This document shows, piece after piece, positions 52,679 to 61,016 of a stretch of DNA of 64,000 bases. The notes under the pieces are model-generated. The model searched no databases. It was not told the origin of the DNA and saw nothing but the letters and a program-made list of their open reading frames with translations. Origin of the DNA: Burkholderiales bacterium (GTDB taxonomy: Bacteria; Pseudomonadota; Gammaproteobacteria; Burkholderiales; SHXO01); the NCBI GenBank assembly GCA_020854105.1, contig JADZGB010000031.1, positions 1-64,000 on the forward strand, written 5' to 3'. Within the stretch, counting starts at the first letter, position 1, and each line of letters begins with the position of its first letter. The position numbers and the translations under genes were made by a program.

Positions 52679-54214
52679 TCATGTATGCCATTCGCGCGTG
52701 TTCTCCACGCGTCCGTCGGCGTCGACGGACTCCAGGCGCACGGCGAATCCCCACAGCCGCCCCAGATGGCGCATCACCTCGTCGGCCTGCCGGTCGTCCA
52801 GCAGCCGCCCGCGATACACGTGGTTGCGCAGCACCAGCGAGCGGTCGCTCTCCCGGTAGTAGCGTGCCACCTGGATGTCCGGCAGGCGGTTCTCGCGCCG
52901 GTACAGCTCGGCCAGCATGCGCCGCACGCGCCGGTAGCCCTGGTCGTCGTGGATGCTGTCCACCAGCAGCTCGGCCTCGCCCTCGTGATCGGCCACCACG
53001 AACAGGCGCAGCTCGCGGATCAGCTTGGGCGAGAGATACTGGCTGATGAAGGACTCGTCCTTGAAGTTGCGCATCGCGAAGTCGAGTTGAGCGACCCAGT
53101 CGGTCCCGGCCAGATCCGGGAACCAGTGGCGGTCCTCCGGCGTCGGGTTCTCGCACATGCGCCGGATGTCCTGCATCATGGCGAAGCCCAGGGCGTAGGG
53201 ATTGATCCCGTGATAGCCCTGCTCGTCGAAGCCGCGTTGCGCCACCACGTTGGTGTGGTGATGCAGGAACTCGAACATGAAGGCGTCGTCGATGTGCCGC
53301 TTGTCATACAGCCGGTTGATCAGGGTGTAGTGCCAGAACGTGGCCCAGCCCTCGTTCATCACCTTGGTCTGGATCTGGGGGTAGAAGTACTGCGAGAGCT
53401 TGCGCACGATGCGGACCAGTTCCCGCTGCCAGAGCGCCAGCGTCGGCGAGTGCTTCTCGATGAAGTACAGCAGATTCTCTTCGGGCTCGGCCGGAAAGGC
53501 CTTGCCGTCGCTCGCGACCGCCTCCACTTCCTTCTGCGGTACCGTGGTGCGCCACAAATCGTCGAACAGGCGCCGCTCGTGCTCGGCCCGTTCGTGCCGG
53601 CGCGCCTCGCGCTCGCGCGGCGAGATCGGCTGCGGCCGGCGGTAGCGGTCCACGCCGTAGTCCATCAGCGCATGGCAGGAATCGATCAGCTCCTCCACCT
53701 GCGCCACCCCGTGCCGCTCCTCGCACTCCATCACGTAGCGCCGCGCGAACACCAGGTAGTCGAGGATCGCATCGGCCTGGGTGAACTGGCGGAACAGGTA
53801 GTTGCCCTTGAAGAACGAATTGTGGCCGTAGCAGGCATGCGCGACCACCAGCGCCTGCATCGCCATCGTGTTCTCCTCCATCAGGTAGGCGATGCAGGGA
53901 TTGGAGTTGATCACGATCTCGTAGGCCAGACCCTGGTAGCCCTTGCGGTAGGCGGCCTCGTTGCGGATGAAGGACTTGCCGTAGGACCAATGCGGATAAC
54001 CGAGCGGGAGCCCGCTCGAGGCATACGCGTCGAGCATCTGCTCGGAGCTGATGATCTCGATCTGGTTGGGATAGGTATCCAGTCCGAACTCCGCGGCGGT
54101 CTCGGCGATCGCGTCGTGATAGCGCTCGATCAGGTCGAACTCCCACTCCGGACCGTGCGGAAGCGGCATGCCGTACGGCGTGGTGTCGGATCCGCCGCGA
54201 CCCATGGCGCTCAT
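52679..54214 (-). CDS. SpoVR family protein (YcgB-like)
   Basis: 511 residues, full family length. Typical SpoVR opening (EWEFDLIERYHDAIAETAAE FGLDTYPNQIEI), central KSFIRNEAAYRKGYQGLAYE, HACYGHNSFFKGNYLFRQFT and a C-terminal domain. The protein is conserved with YeaG and YeaH in stationary-phase or nitrogen-stress clusters of proteobacteria; its biochemical function is not known. Start overlaps the yeaH stop by ATGA (54211-54214). Confidence 0.95.
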   Translation of the reverse strand: MSAMGRGGSDTTPYGMPLPHGPEWEFDLIERYHDAIAETAAEFGLDTYPNQIEIISSEQMLDAYASSGLPLGYPHWSYGKSFIRNEAAYRKGYQGLAYEIVINSNPCIAYLMEENTMAMQALVVAHACYGHNSFFKGNYLFRQFTQADAILDYLVFARRYVMECEERHGVAQVEELIDSCHALMDYGVDRYRRPQPISPREREARRHERAEHERRLFDDLWRTTVPQKEVEAVASDGKAFPAEPEENLLYFIEKHSPTLALWQRELVRIVRKLSQYFYPQIQTKVMNEGWATFWHYTLINRLYDKRHIDDAFMFEFLHHHTNVVAQRGFDEQGYHGINPYALGFAMMQDIRRMCENPTPEDRHWFPDLAGTDWVAQLDFAMRNFKDESFISQYLSPKLIRELRLFVVADHEGEAELLVDSIHDDQGYRRVRRMLAELYRRENRLPDIQVARYYRESDRSLVLRNHVYRGRLLDDRQADEVMRHLGRLWGFAVRLESVDADGRVENTREWHT

Positions 54215-55479
54215 GCGGCATGCTCCTTGGCGAACAGGTCTCGGAACACCGGATAGATGTCCTGCGCACGGCTCACGCGCTTCATCGCGAAATTGTCCTC
54301 CTCACCCTGCAGCTCCTCGTACTCCGCCCACAAGGGGCTCTTGCGCGAGTACTCCTCCTCCGGCGTCTCGATGTAGGCGAAGTAGCGGGTCAGCGGCAAC
54401 AGCTGCTCGCGCAGGTAGCGCGCGCTCTTGCCCGCATCGGCCCCGAATGCATCGCCATCGGATGCCTGCGCGGCGTAGATGTTCCACTCGCTCACCGGGA
54501 AGCGCGCGGCGGCCACGCTCTTCATCAGCTCCAGCGCCGACAGAACCACGGTTCCACCGCTGCGCTGGTCGTAGAAGAAGGTGTCCTCGTCCACCTCCTC
54601 GGCCTCGTCCGTGTGCCGGATGAACACCAGCTCCACGCGCTCGTACTCGCGGGTGAGGAACAGGTAGAGCAGCGTGAAGAAGCGCTTGGCGAGGTCCTTC
54701 TTGCGCTCGTCCATGGACGCCGAGACGTCCATCAGGCAGAACATGACGGCCCGCGCAACCGGTGCCGGCTGCACGACGCGGTGGCGGTAGCGCAGGTCCA
54801 CGTCGTCGAGAAAGGGAACGCGCGCGATGCGGCCCTCGAGTTCCAGGATGCGCGCCTGCAATGCGTGTACGCGGGTGCTCTCAGAAGGATCGCGCAGCAG
54901 CTGCGCGAGCAGCGCGCGCAGATCCTCCAGTTCCTCGCGCAGCGGGCCGCCCAGTGCGATGCGGCGTGCCAGCGCGGTCTTCATGGTGCGCGCCACGCTC
55001 AGATTGCTCGGGGCGCCGTCCTTGACATAGCCGGCCCGCACCAGCTTCCTCTGCTGTACCTCTGCCAGCGTCGTGCGCATCAGGTTAGGCAGCTCGAGAT
55101 CCTCGAAGAAGATGTCGAGGAACTCCTCGCGCGACAGGCTGAACACGAAGTCGTCGGTGGATTCGCCGGTGCCCGGCTCCCGGCCGCCGCCGCTCCCCCC
55201 GCGGCCGCCCGGGCGCTGGATGCGGTCACCGCGCACGAATTCCCGGTTGCCCGGATGCACGGACTCCCAGTCGCCGCCGCGCCCGTAGCTGAATCCCGGT
55301 TCGGAGATGTCCTTGGCGGGAACCTTCACTTCGCCGCCCTGGATCATGTCCTTGATCGAGCGATCGGCGACCATGCCCTTCACCGCCCGCCTGATGTGGT
55401 CCTTGTAGCGCCGGATGAAGCGCTCCCGGTTCACCGCGCTCTTGTTGCGTCCGTTCAGCCGACGGTCGATCAGGTGCAT
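54211..55479 (-). CDS. yeaH: YeaH/YhbH family protein (DUF444)
   Basis: 422 residues. N-terminal NRERFIRRYKDHIRRAVKGM and the DUF444 core with a VWA-like fold (VMFCLMDVSASMDERKKDLAKRFF, metal site DVSAS; later FIRHTDEAEEVDEDTFF). The family is always found with PrkA/YeaG kinase and often SpoVR. In E. coli YeaH interacts with YeaG. It lies 87 bp after the kinase gene. A Gly-rich segment near residue 80-100 (GRGGSGGGREPG) is a flexible linker. Confidence 0.95.
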   Translation of the reverse strand: MHLIDRRLNGRNKSAVNRERFIRRYKDHIRRAVKGMVADRSIKDMIQGGEVKVPAKDISEPGFSYGRGGDWESVHPGNREFVRGDRIQRPGGRGGSGGGREPGTGESTDDFVFSLSREEFLDIFFEDLELPNLMRTTLAEVQQRKLVRAGYVKDGAPSNLSVARTMKTALARRIALGGPLREELEDLRALLAQLLRDPSESTRVHALQARILELEGRIARVPFLDDVDLRYRHRVVQPAPVARAVMFCLMDVSASMDERKKDLAKRFFTLLYLFLTREYERVELVFIRHTDEAEEVDEDTFFYDQRSGGTVVLSALELMKSVAAARFPVSEWNIYAAQASDGDAFGADAGKSARYLREQLLPLTRYFAYIETPEEEYSRKSPLWAEYEELQGEEDNFAMKRVSRAQDIYPVFRDLFAKEHAA

Positions 55480-55566
55480 GGCTGTCTTCCCATCCTCATG
55501 GACCGAACCCGGGCGGCGGGTCGCCCGTGGACTCCCCGCCCGGCCGGGTTCGACGCTCGAGACGTG

Positions 55567-57492
55567 TCACGACGACTTCTGCACGCGCAGGTACCACTCG
55601 GAGAGCAGGCGCACTTGCTTCTCGGTGTAGCCCTTGGAGACCATGCGGTCGACGAAGCTCTGGTGCTTCTTCTGATCCTCGGCGGAGGCCTTGGCGTTGA
55701 AGGAGATCACCGGCAGCAGGTCCTCGGTGCTCGAGAACATCTTCTTCTCGATCACTTCGCGCAGCTTCTCGTAGCTGTTCCACAGCGGGTTCTTGCCCGC
55801 ATTGTTGGCCCGCGCACGCAGGACGAAATTGACCACCTCGTTGCGGAAGTCCTTCGGGTTGGCGATGCCCGCGGGCTTCTCGATCTTCTCCAGTTCGGAG
55901 TTGAGTGCCGGACGGTCGAAGATCTCGCCCGTATCCGGGTCGCGATACTCCTCCTCCTGCAGCCAGCAGTCGGCATAGGTCACGTAGCGGTCGAAGATGT
56001 TCTGACCGTACTCCGAGTAGGACTCCAGGTACGCGGTCTGGATCTCCTTGCCGATGAACTCGGCGTAGCGCGGCGAGAGCCAGCCCTTGATGAACTCGAG
56101 ATACTTGCGCCGTTGCTCGTCGGGGAAGTCCTCGCGGCCGATGCGCTGCTCCAGCACGTACATGAGGTGCACCGGATTGGCGGCGACCTCGGTCTGGTCG
56201 TAGTTGAACACCGCGGACAGCACCTTGAACGCGAAGCGCGTGGAGATGCCGTTCATGCCCTCGTCGGCGCCGCAGTAATCCCGATACTCCTGGTAGGACT
56301 TGGCCTTTGGATCTGTATCCTTGAGGCTCTCGCCGTCGTACACGCGCATCTTCGAGAAGATGCTGGAGTTCTCCGGCTCCTTCAGCCTGGACAGCACCGA
56401 GAACTGGGCCATCATCTCCAGGGTTCCCGGCGTGCACGGCGCCTGCGACAGCGCACTGTGCCGCAGCAGCTTCTGGTAGATCTTCACCTCCTCCGACACC
56501 TGCAGGCAGTAGGGCACCTTCACGATGTAGATGCGGTCGAGGAAGGCTTCGTTGGTGCGGTTGTTGCGGAAACTCTGCCACTCCGACTCGTTCGAGTGGG
56601 CGAGGATGATTCCGTTGAACGGGATCGCCGAGAAGCCCTCCGTGCCCTTGAAGTTGCCTTCCTGGGTCGCGGTCAGCAGCGGATGCAGCATCTTGATCGG
56701 TGCCTTGAACATCTCGACGAACTCGAGCAGGCCCTGATTTGCCAGGCACAGTCCGCCCGAGTAGCTGTAGGCATCCGGGTCGTCCTGCGAGAAGCGGTCG
56801 AGCTTGCGGATGTCCACCTTGCCCACGAGGGTGGAGATGTCCTGATTGTTCTCGTCGCCGGGCTCGGTCTTGGCGATGGCCACCTGCTTGAGCACCGAGG
56901 GCTGGATGCGCACGACCTTGAACTGCGAGATGTCGCCCTCGTGCTCCTTCAGCCGCTTGATCGCCCAGGGTGACATGATGCCGCTCAGGTAGCGGCGCGG
57001 AATCCCGTACTCGCGCTCGAGCGTCTCGCCGTACTGATCGGGAGCAAACAGGTCCAGCGGCGATTCGTTGACCGGCGAGCCCTGGAGCGCATAGATGGGC
57101 TGGCCCTCCATCAGCTGTTTCAGCCGCTCCGCGATCGACGACTTGCCGCCGCCGACGGGACCGAGCAGGTAGAGGATCTGCTTGCGCTCCTCCAGTCCCT
57201 GCGCGGCGTGCTTGAAGAAGGACACGATCTGGGAAATCGCGTCTTCCATCCCGTAGAACTCGGCGAAGGCGGGATAGCGCTTGATGATGCGGTTGGCGAA
57301 GATCCGCGAAAGGCGGGGATCGTGGCGGCTGTCGACCAGTTCGGGTTCGCCGATGGCGGCGAGCATGCGTTCTGCGGCGCTGGCGTAAGCCCCCGGATCG
57401 CGCCTGCACAGATCGAGATACTGCTCGAGGGTCATCTCCTCGTCCTGCGTCGAGGTGTAACGCGACTTGTAACCCTCGATGAGCGTCGTCAT
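55567..57492 (-). CDS. yeaG: PrkA/YeaG serine protein kinase
   Basis: 641 residues. N-terminal PrkA AAA-like domain with LLGPVGGGKSSIAERLKQL (Walker A) and IPFNGIILAHSNESEWQSFR; C-terminal kinase domain region (about 420-641). In E. coli YeaG helps adapt to nitrogen starvation and sustained stress; in Bacillus PrkA is a Lon-like protease/kinase. CAGGAG lies before the ATG. It is the first gene of the minus-strand block yeaG-yeaH-spoVR-treZ. A sigma54-like site lies upstream (57580-57595). Confidence 0.95.
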   Translation of the reverse strand: MTTLIEGYKSRYTSTQDEEMTLEQYLDLCRRDPGAYASAAERMLAAIGEPELVDSRHDPRLSRIFANRIIKRYPAFAEFYGMEDAISQIVSFFKHAAQGLEERKQILYLLGPVGGGKSSIAERLKQLMEGQPIYALQGSPVNESPLDLFAPDQYGETLEREYGIPRRYLSGIMSPWAIKRLKEHEGDISQFKVVRIQPSVLKQVAIAKTEPGDENNQDISTLVGKVDIRKLDRFSQDDPDAYSYSGGLCLANQGLLEFVEMFKAPIKMLHPLLTATQEGNFKGTEGFSAIPFNGIILAHSNESEWQSFRNNRTNEAFLDRIYIVKVPYCLQVSEEVKIYQKLLRHSALSQAPCTPGTLEMMAQFSVLSRLKEPENSSIFSKMRVYDGESLKDTDPKAKSYQEYRDYCGADEGMNGISTRFAFKVLSAVFNYDQTEVAANPVHLMYVLEQRIGREDFPDEQRRKYLEFIKGWLSPRYAEFIGKEIQTAYLESYSEYGQNIFDRYVTYADCWLQEEEYRDPDTGEIFDRPALNSELEKIEKPAGIANPKDFRNEVVNFVLRARANNAGKNPLWNSYEKLREVIEKKMFSSTEDLLPVISFNAKASAEDQKKHQSFVDRMVSKGYTEKQVRLLSEWYLRVQKSS

Positions 57493-57495
57493 GGT

Positions 57496-58129
57496 TGAAC
57501 TCCTGTCTTCAGATCATGGCCTTGTTCGTCCTTTCTTCTTTTTGTCGCCGATGTTCATCACTGCAGTCTGCCCTGCTACAGCACGCCGCGTGCCGCGAGA
57601 ACCCGCACCCGGTGAACTGAGTTACGGTAGCGCACGCTGCAACTGAATGGTTGCGAGCAGGCGTTCGCGTGGAGTGCCAGAGTGCCGTGATCCTCGGCTT
57701 CGCTTGCTGTAACGCGCTGTGCACGCTTCGGTTAACCCGGTGGCCACGCCGGCGCATCGATGTGTCATGCATCGGATCGCGCTGCCCCCCGAAATTGCTC
57801 ACGGCAGATTGCCTGCCGGCAGGCTGAGGGCAAGGACGTGCAGGGAATCTGATGGCTCGCGCGGTACGCGGTGCGGGCGCAACGGCCCGATTCCCGGGCT
57901 CACGATGACCCGACGCGATACAGCGGAGCAGGCAGTAGCGCGTGTCGGCGCGCACTACGTCAATCGAGCTGAAGAGGATCTGCCTAAGGGGATACGCTCT
58001 GCAGCAGTGCGTGCCGCATCGAGGCGGTGCGGATCACGAATGAGAGCAGACCGATGGTGCGCGGCAAGTTCAAGCCATGCCGCGCACGGGCCGATAACAC
58101 GCGAATCGGCCGCTTCCTTCTTCGCACCC
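57496..58129. other. long intergenic region between yeaG and the repeat-rich secreted protein
   Basis: About 630 bases. Reading frames stay open on both strands because of GC richness, but no translation looks like a protein family and none has a good ribosome site. It contains the sigma54-like site and the promoters of both flanking divergent genes; no tRNA or repeat element was seen. Confidence 0.5.
57580..57595 (-). promoter_or_regulatory. candidate sigma54 promoter of the yeaG operon
   Basis: Minus strand CGGCACGCGGCGTGCT has the GG-N10-GC spacing of -24/-12 sites and matches TGGCACG-N4-TTGCW except at two positions. It is 88 bases before the yeaG start. It is also a palindrome, so the match may be accidental. 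Confidence 0.3.
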
Positions 58130-58945
58130 ATGCACGACATCGCGCGCACGCACTTCCCTATCGCATCCGTCAAGATCCGCGCGCTCCCCGCACAACCTGT
58201 CCCTGCGCTGGCTGTCCCTGCGCTGGCTGTCCCTGCGCTGGCTGTCTTTGCGCTGGCTGTCCTCGTCCTGGGATGCGGCCCCGCCCACGCATACCGCATC
58301 GTGGAAGGCAGATACCGGGTCGAGGTTGCACCCGGCGTGCAGCAGGACCAGCTCGTCGTGCGCTGCAACGACGACCGCCTGCTCACCGTTGCCTGGGACA
58401 CGAACCTGGGTGAAGCCTGCGACGAACATCCGGCGCGCGAACCGGCGTCCACCGCCGGGCAATCTGCCGCCGCGGCAGCCTCGGGCGCGCGCGAGACGAC
58501 CCCTGCCAGCATCGATTTCACCTCCGGGGTTGTCGAGTCAGGAGATTTCAAGCCGGGGGATTTCAAGTCGGGAGATTTCAAGCCGGGGGATTTCGCCTCA
58601 GGCGTCGAGGTACAGAAGCGCGTGCAACTGACGCGGCTGCGTGTCCAGGCCGGTGATGTGCCCGAGCACCTGCTGTGGTTCCAAAACGGTCCGGACGGTG
58701 TGACCCTGCATCATGCGCCGGCGCTTGCCGAGGTGTTGAAACGGTTCGAGGCGTGCCGCGCGGCACGTCGCAGCGACTGCGTTGCAGTGCGCAATGCGGC
58801 CTACGCGCGCCTGCGGCAAAACGCGCCGCCACAGGTTGCCGGCGTCGCCGCCGGCGCCGAACGCGCCGGACCGGGCACGCGCACCAGGCCCGCGGCCCGC
58901 ACGCGCAGCTCGGCCGAGCCCCGCATCGTGCGCTCTGCACCGTAG
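58130..58945 (+). CDS. secreted or membrane-tethered protein with repeated signal peptide and DFK repeats
   Basis: 271 residues. N-terminal signal sequence contains tandem PALAV units (58197-58271 in the DNA) followed by LVLGCG, possibly a lipoprotein signal. Then AYRIVEGRYRVEVAPGVQQD, a Ser/Ala stretch, four GDFK-type repeats (SGDFKPGDFKSGDFKPGDFA) and a helical C-terminal half (VLKRFEACRAARRSDCVAVR) with Cys pair. The basic tail is rich in Arg/Ala/Pro. No family recognised. Start 58130 chosen by the signal peptide; reading is open further upstream. Confidence 0.55.
   Translation: MHDIARTHFPIASVKIRALPAQPVPALAVPALAVPALAVFALAVLVLGCGPAHAYRIVEGRYRVEVAPGVQQDQLVVRCNDDRLLTVAWDTNLGEACDEHPAREPASTAGQSAAAAASGARETTPASIDFTSGVVESGDFKPGDFKSGDFKPGDFASGVEVQKRVQLTRLRVQAGDVPEHLLWFQNGPDGVTLHHAPALAEVLKRFEACRAARRSDCVAVRNAAYARLRQNAPPQVAGVAAGAERAGPGTRTRPAARTRSSAEPRIVRSAP
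58197..58271. repeat. five 15-bp tandem repeats inside the signal-peptide coding region
   Basis: CTGTCCCTGCGCTGG is repeated three times exactly, then CTGTCTTTGCGCTGG and CTGTCCTCGTCCTGG. Each unit adds five residues (PALAV) to the hydrophobic core without changing the frame. Confidence 0.9.
58541..58600. repeat. four 15-bp tandem repeats encoding GDFK(P/S) units
   Basis: GGAGATTTCAAGCCG, GGGGATTTCAAGTCG, GGAGATTTCAAGCCG and GGGGATTTCGCCTCA. The unit length of 15 bp equals that in the signal peptide of the same gene. Confidence 0.85.
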
Positions 58946-58946
58946 C

Positions 58947-59050
58947 GACACCGTCATTCCGGCACAGTCCTCGACACTCCTCATCCCGGGGCAGATCTCG
59001 ACATCGTCATCCCGGCGAACGCACCGACGCCGTCATCGCGGCAGAAATTC
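58947..59050. repeat. tandem 26-27-bp repeats with REP-like GTCATCCCGGCG core
   Basis: Four diverged copies, each beginning GACA/GACG then xCGTCATxCCGG, spaced 26-27 bp, in the gap before the DUF3617-like gene. Confidence 0.7.
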
Positions 59051-59217
59051 ACCGGCGCGACGAGGCCTGCACGAGCCCCGCACCCCATGTTTGCCGGGAC
59101 GCCGCTGGCATGGCAATGTATACATCGCGGCGGCACCGCCGCATCCCGACGACGCGATTAGACGCGTGGCCATCCCGCTCCCAGGCGGATGATCCACGCC
59201 CCAAGGAGAACGAGAAG

Positions 59218-60189
59218 ATGCAACCCGCGCGATCCCGCCCCCTGCTCTGCTCCATCGCCCTGCTCGCCCTGTCGGCCGGCGTATCGGCCCAGGAATCGGG
59301 CGAGCCCTGGGATACCACCATGAAGATGGAGATGGCCGGCTTCTCCATGCCCGAGCAGGCCCAGCGCGTGTGCCGGCCGAAGGCCAAGGCAGAGGAAGCC
59401 GCCATGCCGCCCATGGATCCGCGCTGCAAGCTCGTCGAGAGCAAGGCGGTGGGCGGCAGGCACCTGTTCAAGATGCGCTGCGAGGACGGGAAGAACCGCT
59501 ACGTCATGGAGGGGGAAACACAGGGCGGATCGGACAACTACCGCGGGAAGATGCGCGTGGTCGGCACGATGGACGGCGAGGACGTGGACATGACCCAGAC
59601 CTTCTCGGGCAGGAAGCTCCCGGGAACCTGCACCATCGAGGATCCGATGAAGCAGCACAAGTCCATGCTGGCCGCGGAATGCCGCGAAGCGATGGACGAG
59701 ATGCAGCATCCCATGTTCACCATGGAGAACGCACCCTGCGCCGACCAGAAGCCGGAGTTCTGCGGCAAGGTGGCGAAGAAGCTGCAGGAGTTGCGCGAGC
59801 CGGCGCGCTACAAGCAGGAAGGCGGCAACCCGCAGACCGCCGAAATGGCCAAGGCCTGCGGGCAGGATCTCGCGGCGGTGCGGCGTGAGGCGTGCAGCCG
59901 ATCGGTCAGCGCCAAGGACTGGACATTCGTGGCCAGCCACTGCGAGGAGGAGGGCAAGACGCTCGCCAGGCAGCACTGCGAGGGCCGCGACTACACCGCG
60001 GCGATGTCCAGCGCCTATGCGCCCATCTGCTCGCGCTACATGGCACGCCCGAAGGGTCGCGACTACACCGCCGCCGCTGCTGCGGCGGGACAGCCGGCCG
60101 GCCAGAGCGCGCCGGCTGCGCAACCGCCCTCTGCGGCCGACACGATCAAGAAGGGCGCGGACAAGCTGAAGAAGTTCCTCAAGTTCTGA
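59218..60189 (+). CDS. secreted DUF3617-like protein with Cys-rich C-terminal region
   Basis: 323 residues. Signal peptide MQPARSRPLLCSIALLALSA (about 1-24). Residues about 28-165 resemble DUF3617 (PWDTTMKMEMAGFSMPEQAQ, RVCRPK, CKLVESKAVGGRHLFKMRCE). The C-terminal part (about 165-270) contains many spaced Cys (HCEEEGKTLARQHCEGRDYTAAMSSAYAPIC), suggesting disulfides, and ends in an Ala/Pro linker and basic tail. Function unknown, probably periplasmic. Start has AAGGAG upstream. Confidence 0.75.
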   Translation: MQPARSRPLLCSIALLALSAGVSAQESGEPWDTTMKMEMAGFSMPEQAQRVCRPKAKAEEAAMPPMDPRCKLVESKAVGGRHLFKMRCEDGKNRYVMEGETQGGSDNYRGKMRVVGTMDGEDVDMTQTFSGRKLPGTCTIEDPMKQHKSMLAAECREAMDEMQHPMFTMENAPCADQKPEFCGKVAKKLQELREPARYKQEGGNPQTAEMAKACGQDLAAVRREACSRSVSAKDWTFVASHCEEEGKTLARQHCEGRDYTAAMSSAYAPICSRYMARPKGRDYTAAAAAAGQPAGQSAPAAQPPSAADTIKKGADKLKKFLKF

Positions 60190-60194
60190 TTCGC

Positions 60195-61016
60195 GTGCGG
60201 CGTCCCCGGCGACAGCGCGCAGTCGCGCGTGTGCTCGCCGGCCTCCTGTTCCTGTCTGCCGCCCACGCCCGGGCGGCCGAGGATGCCTTCCCCACGGTGG
60301 CCGCCGCCTATGCCGTGGAAACCGATGGCGTGCTGCTGTGGGCAGGCAATGTGCACCGGCCGCTGCCCCCCGCCAGTCTCACCAAGATCATGACTGCCCT
60401 GCTGGTGCTCGAACGCGGCGAACTGGACGCCGTGGTGCGGGTGAGCGCCGCAGCTGCGGCCGAAACCGGGGCGCGCATTGGCCTGCACACGGGAGACACG
60501 ATGCGCGTGCGCGATCTGCTCACCGCTGCGCTGCTGCGCTCGGCCAACGACGCCTGCCACGCACTCGCCGACTGGCACGCGGGCGACCAGGCGCGCTTCG
60601 TCGCGCGCATGAACCTGCGCGCACAGGCCCTGGGCCTCACGGCGACGCACTTCGCCAACGCCTGCGGGCACGATGCCCCGCGCCACCAAGCGTCCGCGCG
60701 CGATCTCGTGGTCCTCGCGCGCACCGCCCTGCGTCTGCCCGAGTTCGCTCGCCTGGTGGGGCTGCGCGAGGCGCGCATCGCGACAGCGGACCGCGCACGC
60801 AGCTTCGAACTGCGCAACACCAACGCGCTGCTCGGGCGCCTGCCCGGTGCTGCAGGGGTCAAGTCCGGCTTCACCAGCCGGGCGGGCAAGTGCATCCTGG
60901 CGCTCGCCCGCCGCGACGGGCACGAGGTGCTGCTGGTGCTGTTGAACGCGCCGGATCGCTGGTGGGACGCGCACGGACTGGCCGAGGCGGCATTCGCGCA
61001 CCTCTCGCGACGATGA
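60195..61016 (+). CDS. D-alanyl-D-alanine carboxypeptidase, S11 family
   Basis: 273 residues from GTG. Basic N-terminus and signal peptide (VLAGLLFLSAAHARAA). Serine beta-lactamase-fold motifs: PASLTKIMTALL (SxxK), SANDA (SxN) and GVKSGFTSRAGKC (KSG, usually KTG). It trims stem peptides of peptidoglycan. The stop overlaps the next gene start (ATGA, 61013-61016). Only six bases separate the GTG from the DUF3617-like stop, so the three genes form an operon. Confidence 0.85.
   Translation: MRRPRRQRAVARVLAGLLFLSAAHARAAEDAFPTVAAAYAVETDGVLLWAGNVHRPLPPASLTKIMTALLVLERGELDAVVRVSAAAAAETGARIGLHTGDTMRVRDLLTAALLRSANDACHALADWHAGDQARFVARMNLRAQALGLTATHFANACGHDAPRHQASARDLVVLARTALRLPEFARLVGLREARIATADRARSFELRNTNALLGRLPGAAGVKSGFTSRAGKCILALARRDGHEVLLVLLNAPDRWWDAHGLAEAAFAHLSRR

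Noticed and set aside
54220..56973. Long plus-strand frame opposite yeaG and yeaH
   Set aside because: Antisense of two strongly conserved genes.
57509..57955. Minus-strand frame of 148 codons upstream of yeaG
   Set aside because: No motif, Arg/Cys-rich composition, and it overlaps the promoter region; not supported as a gene.
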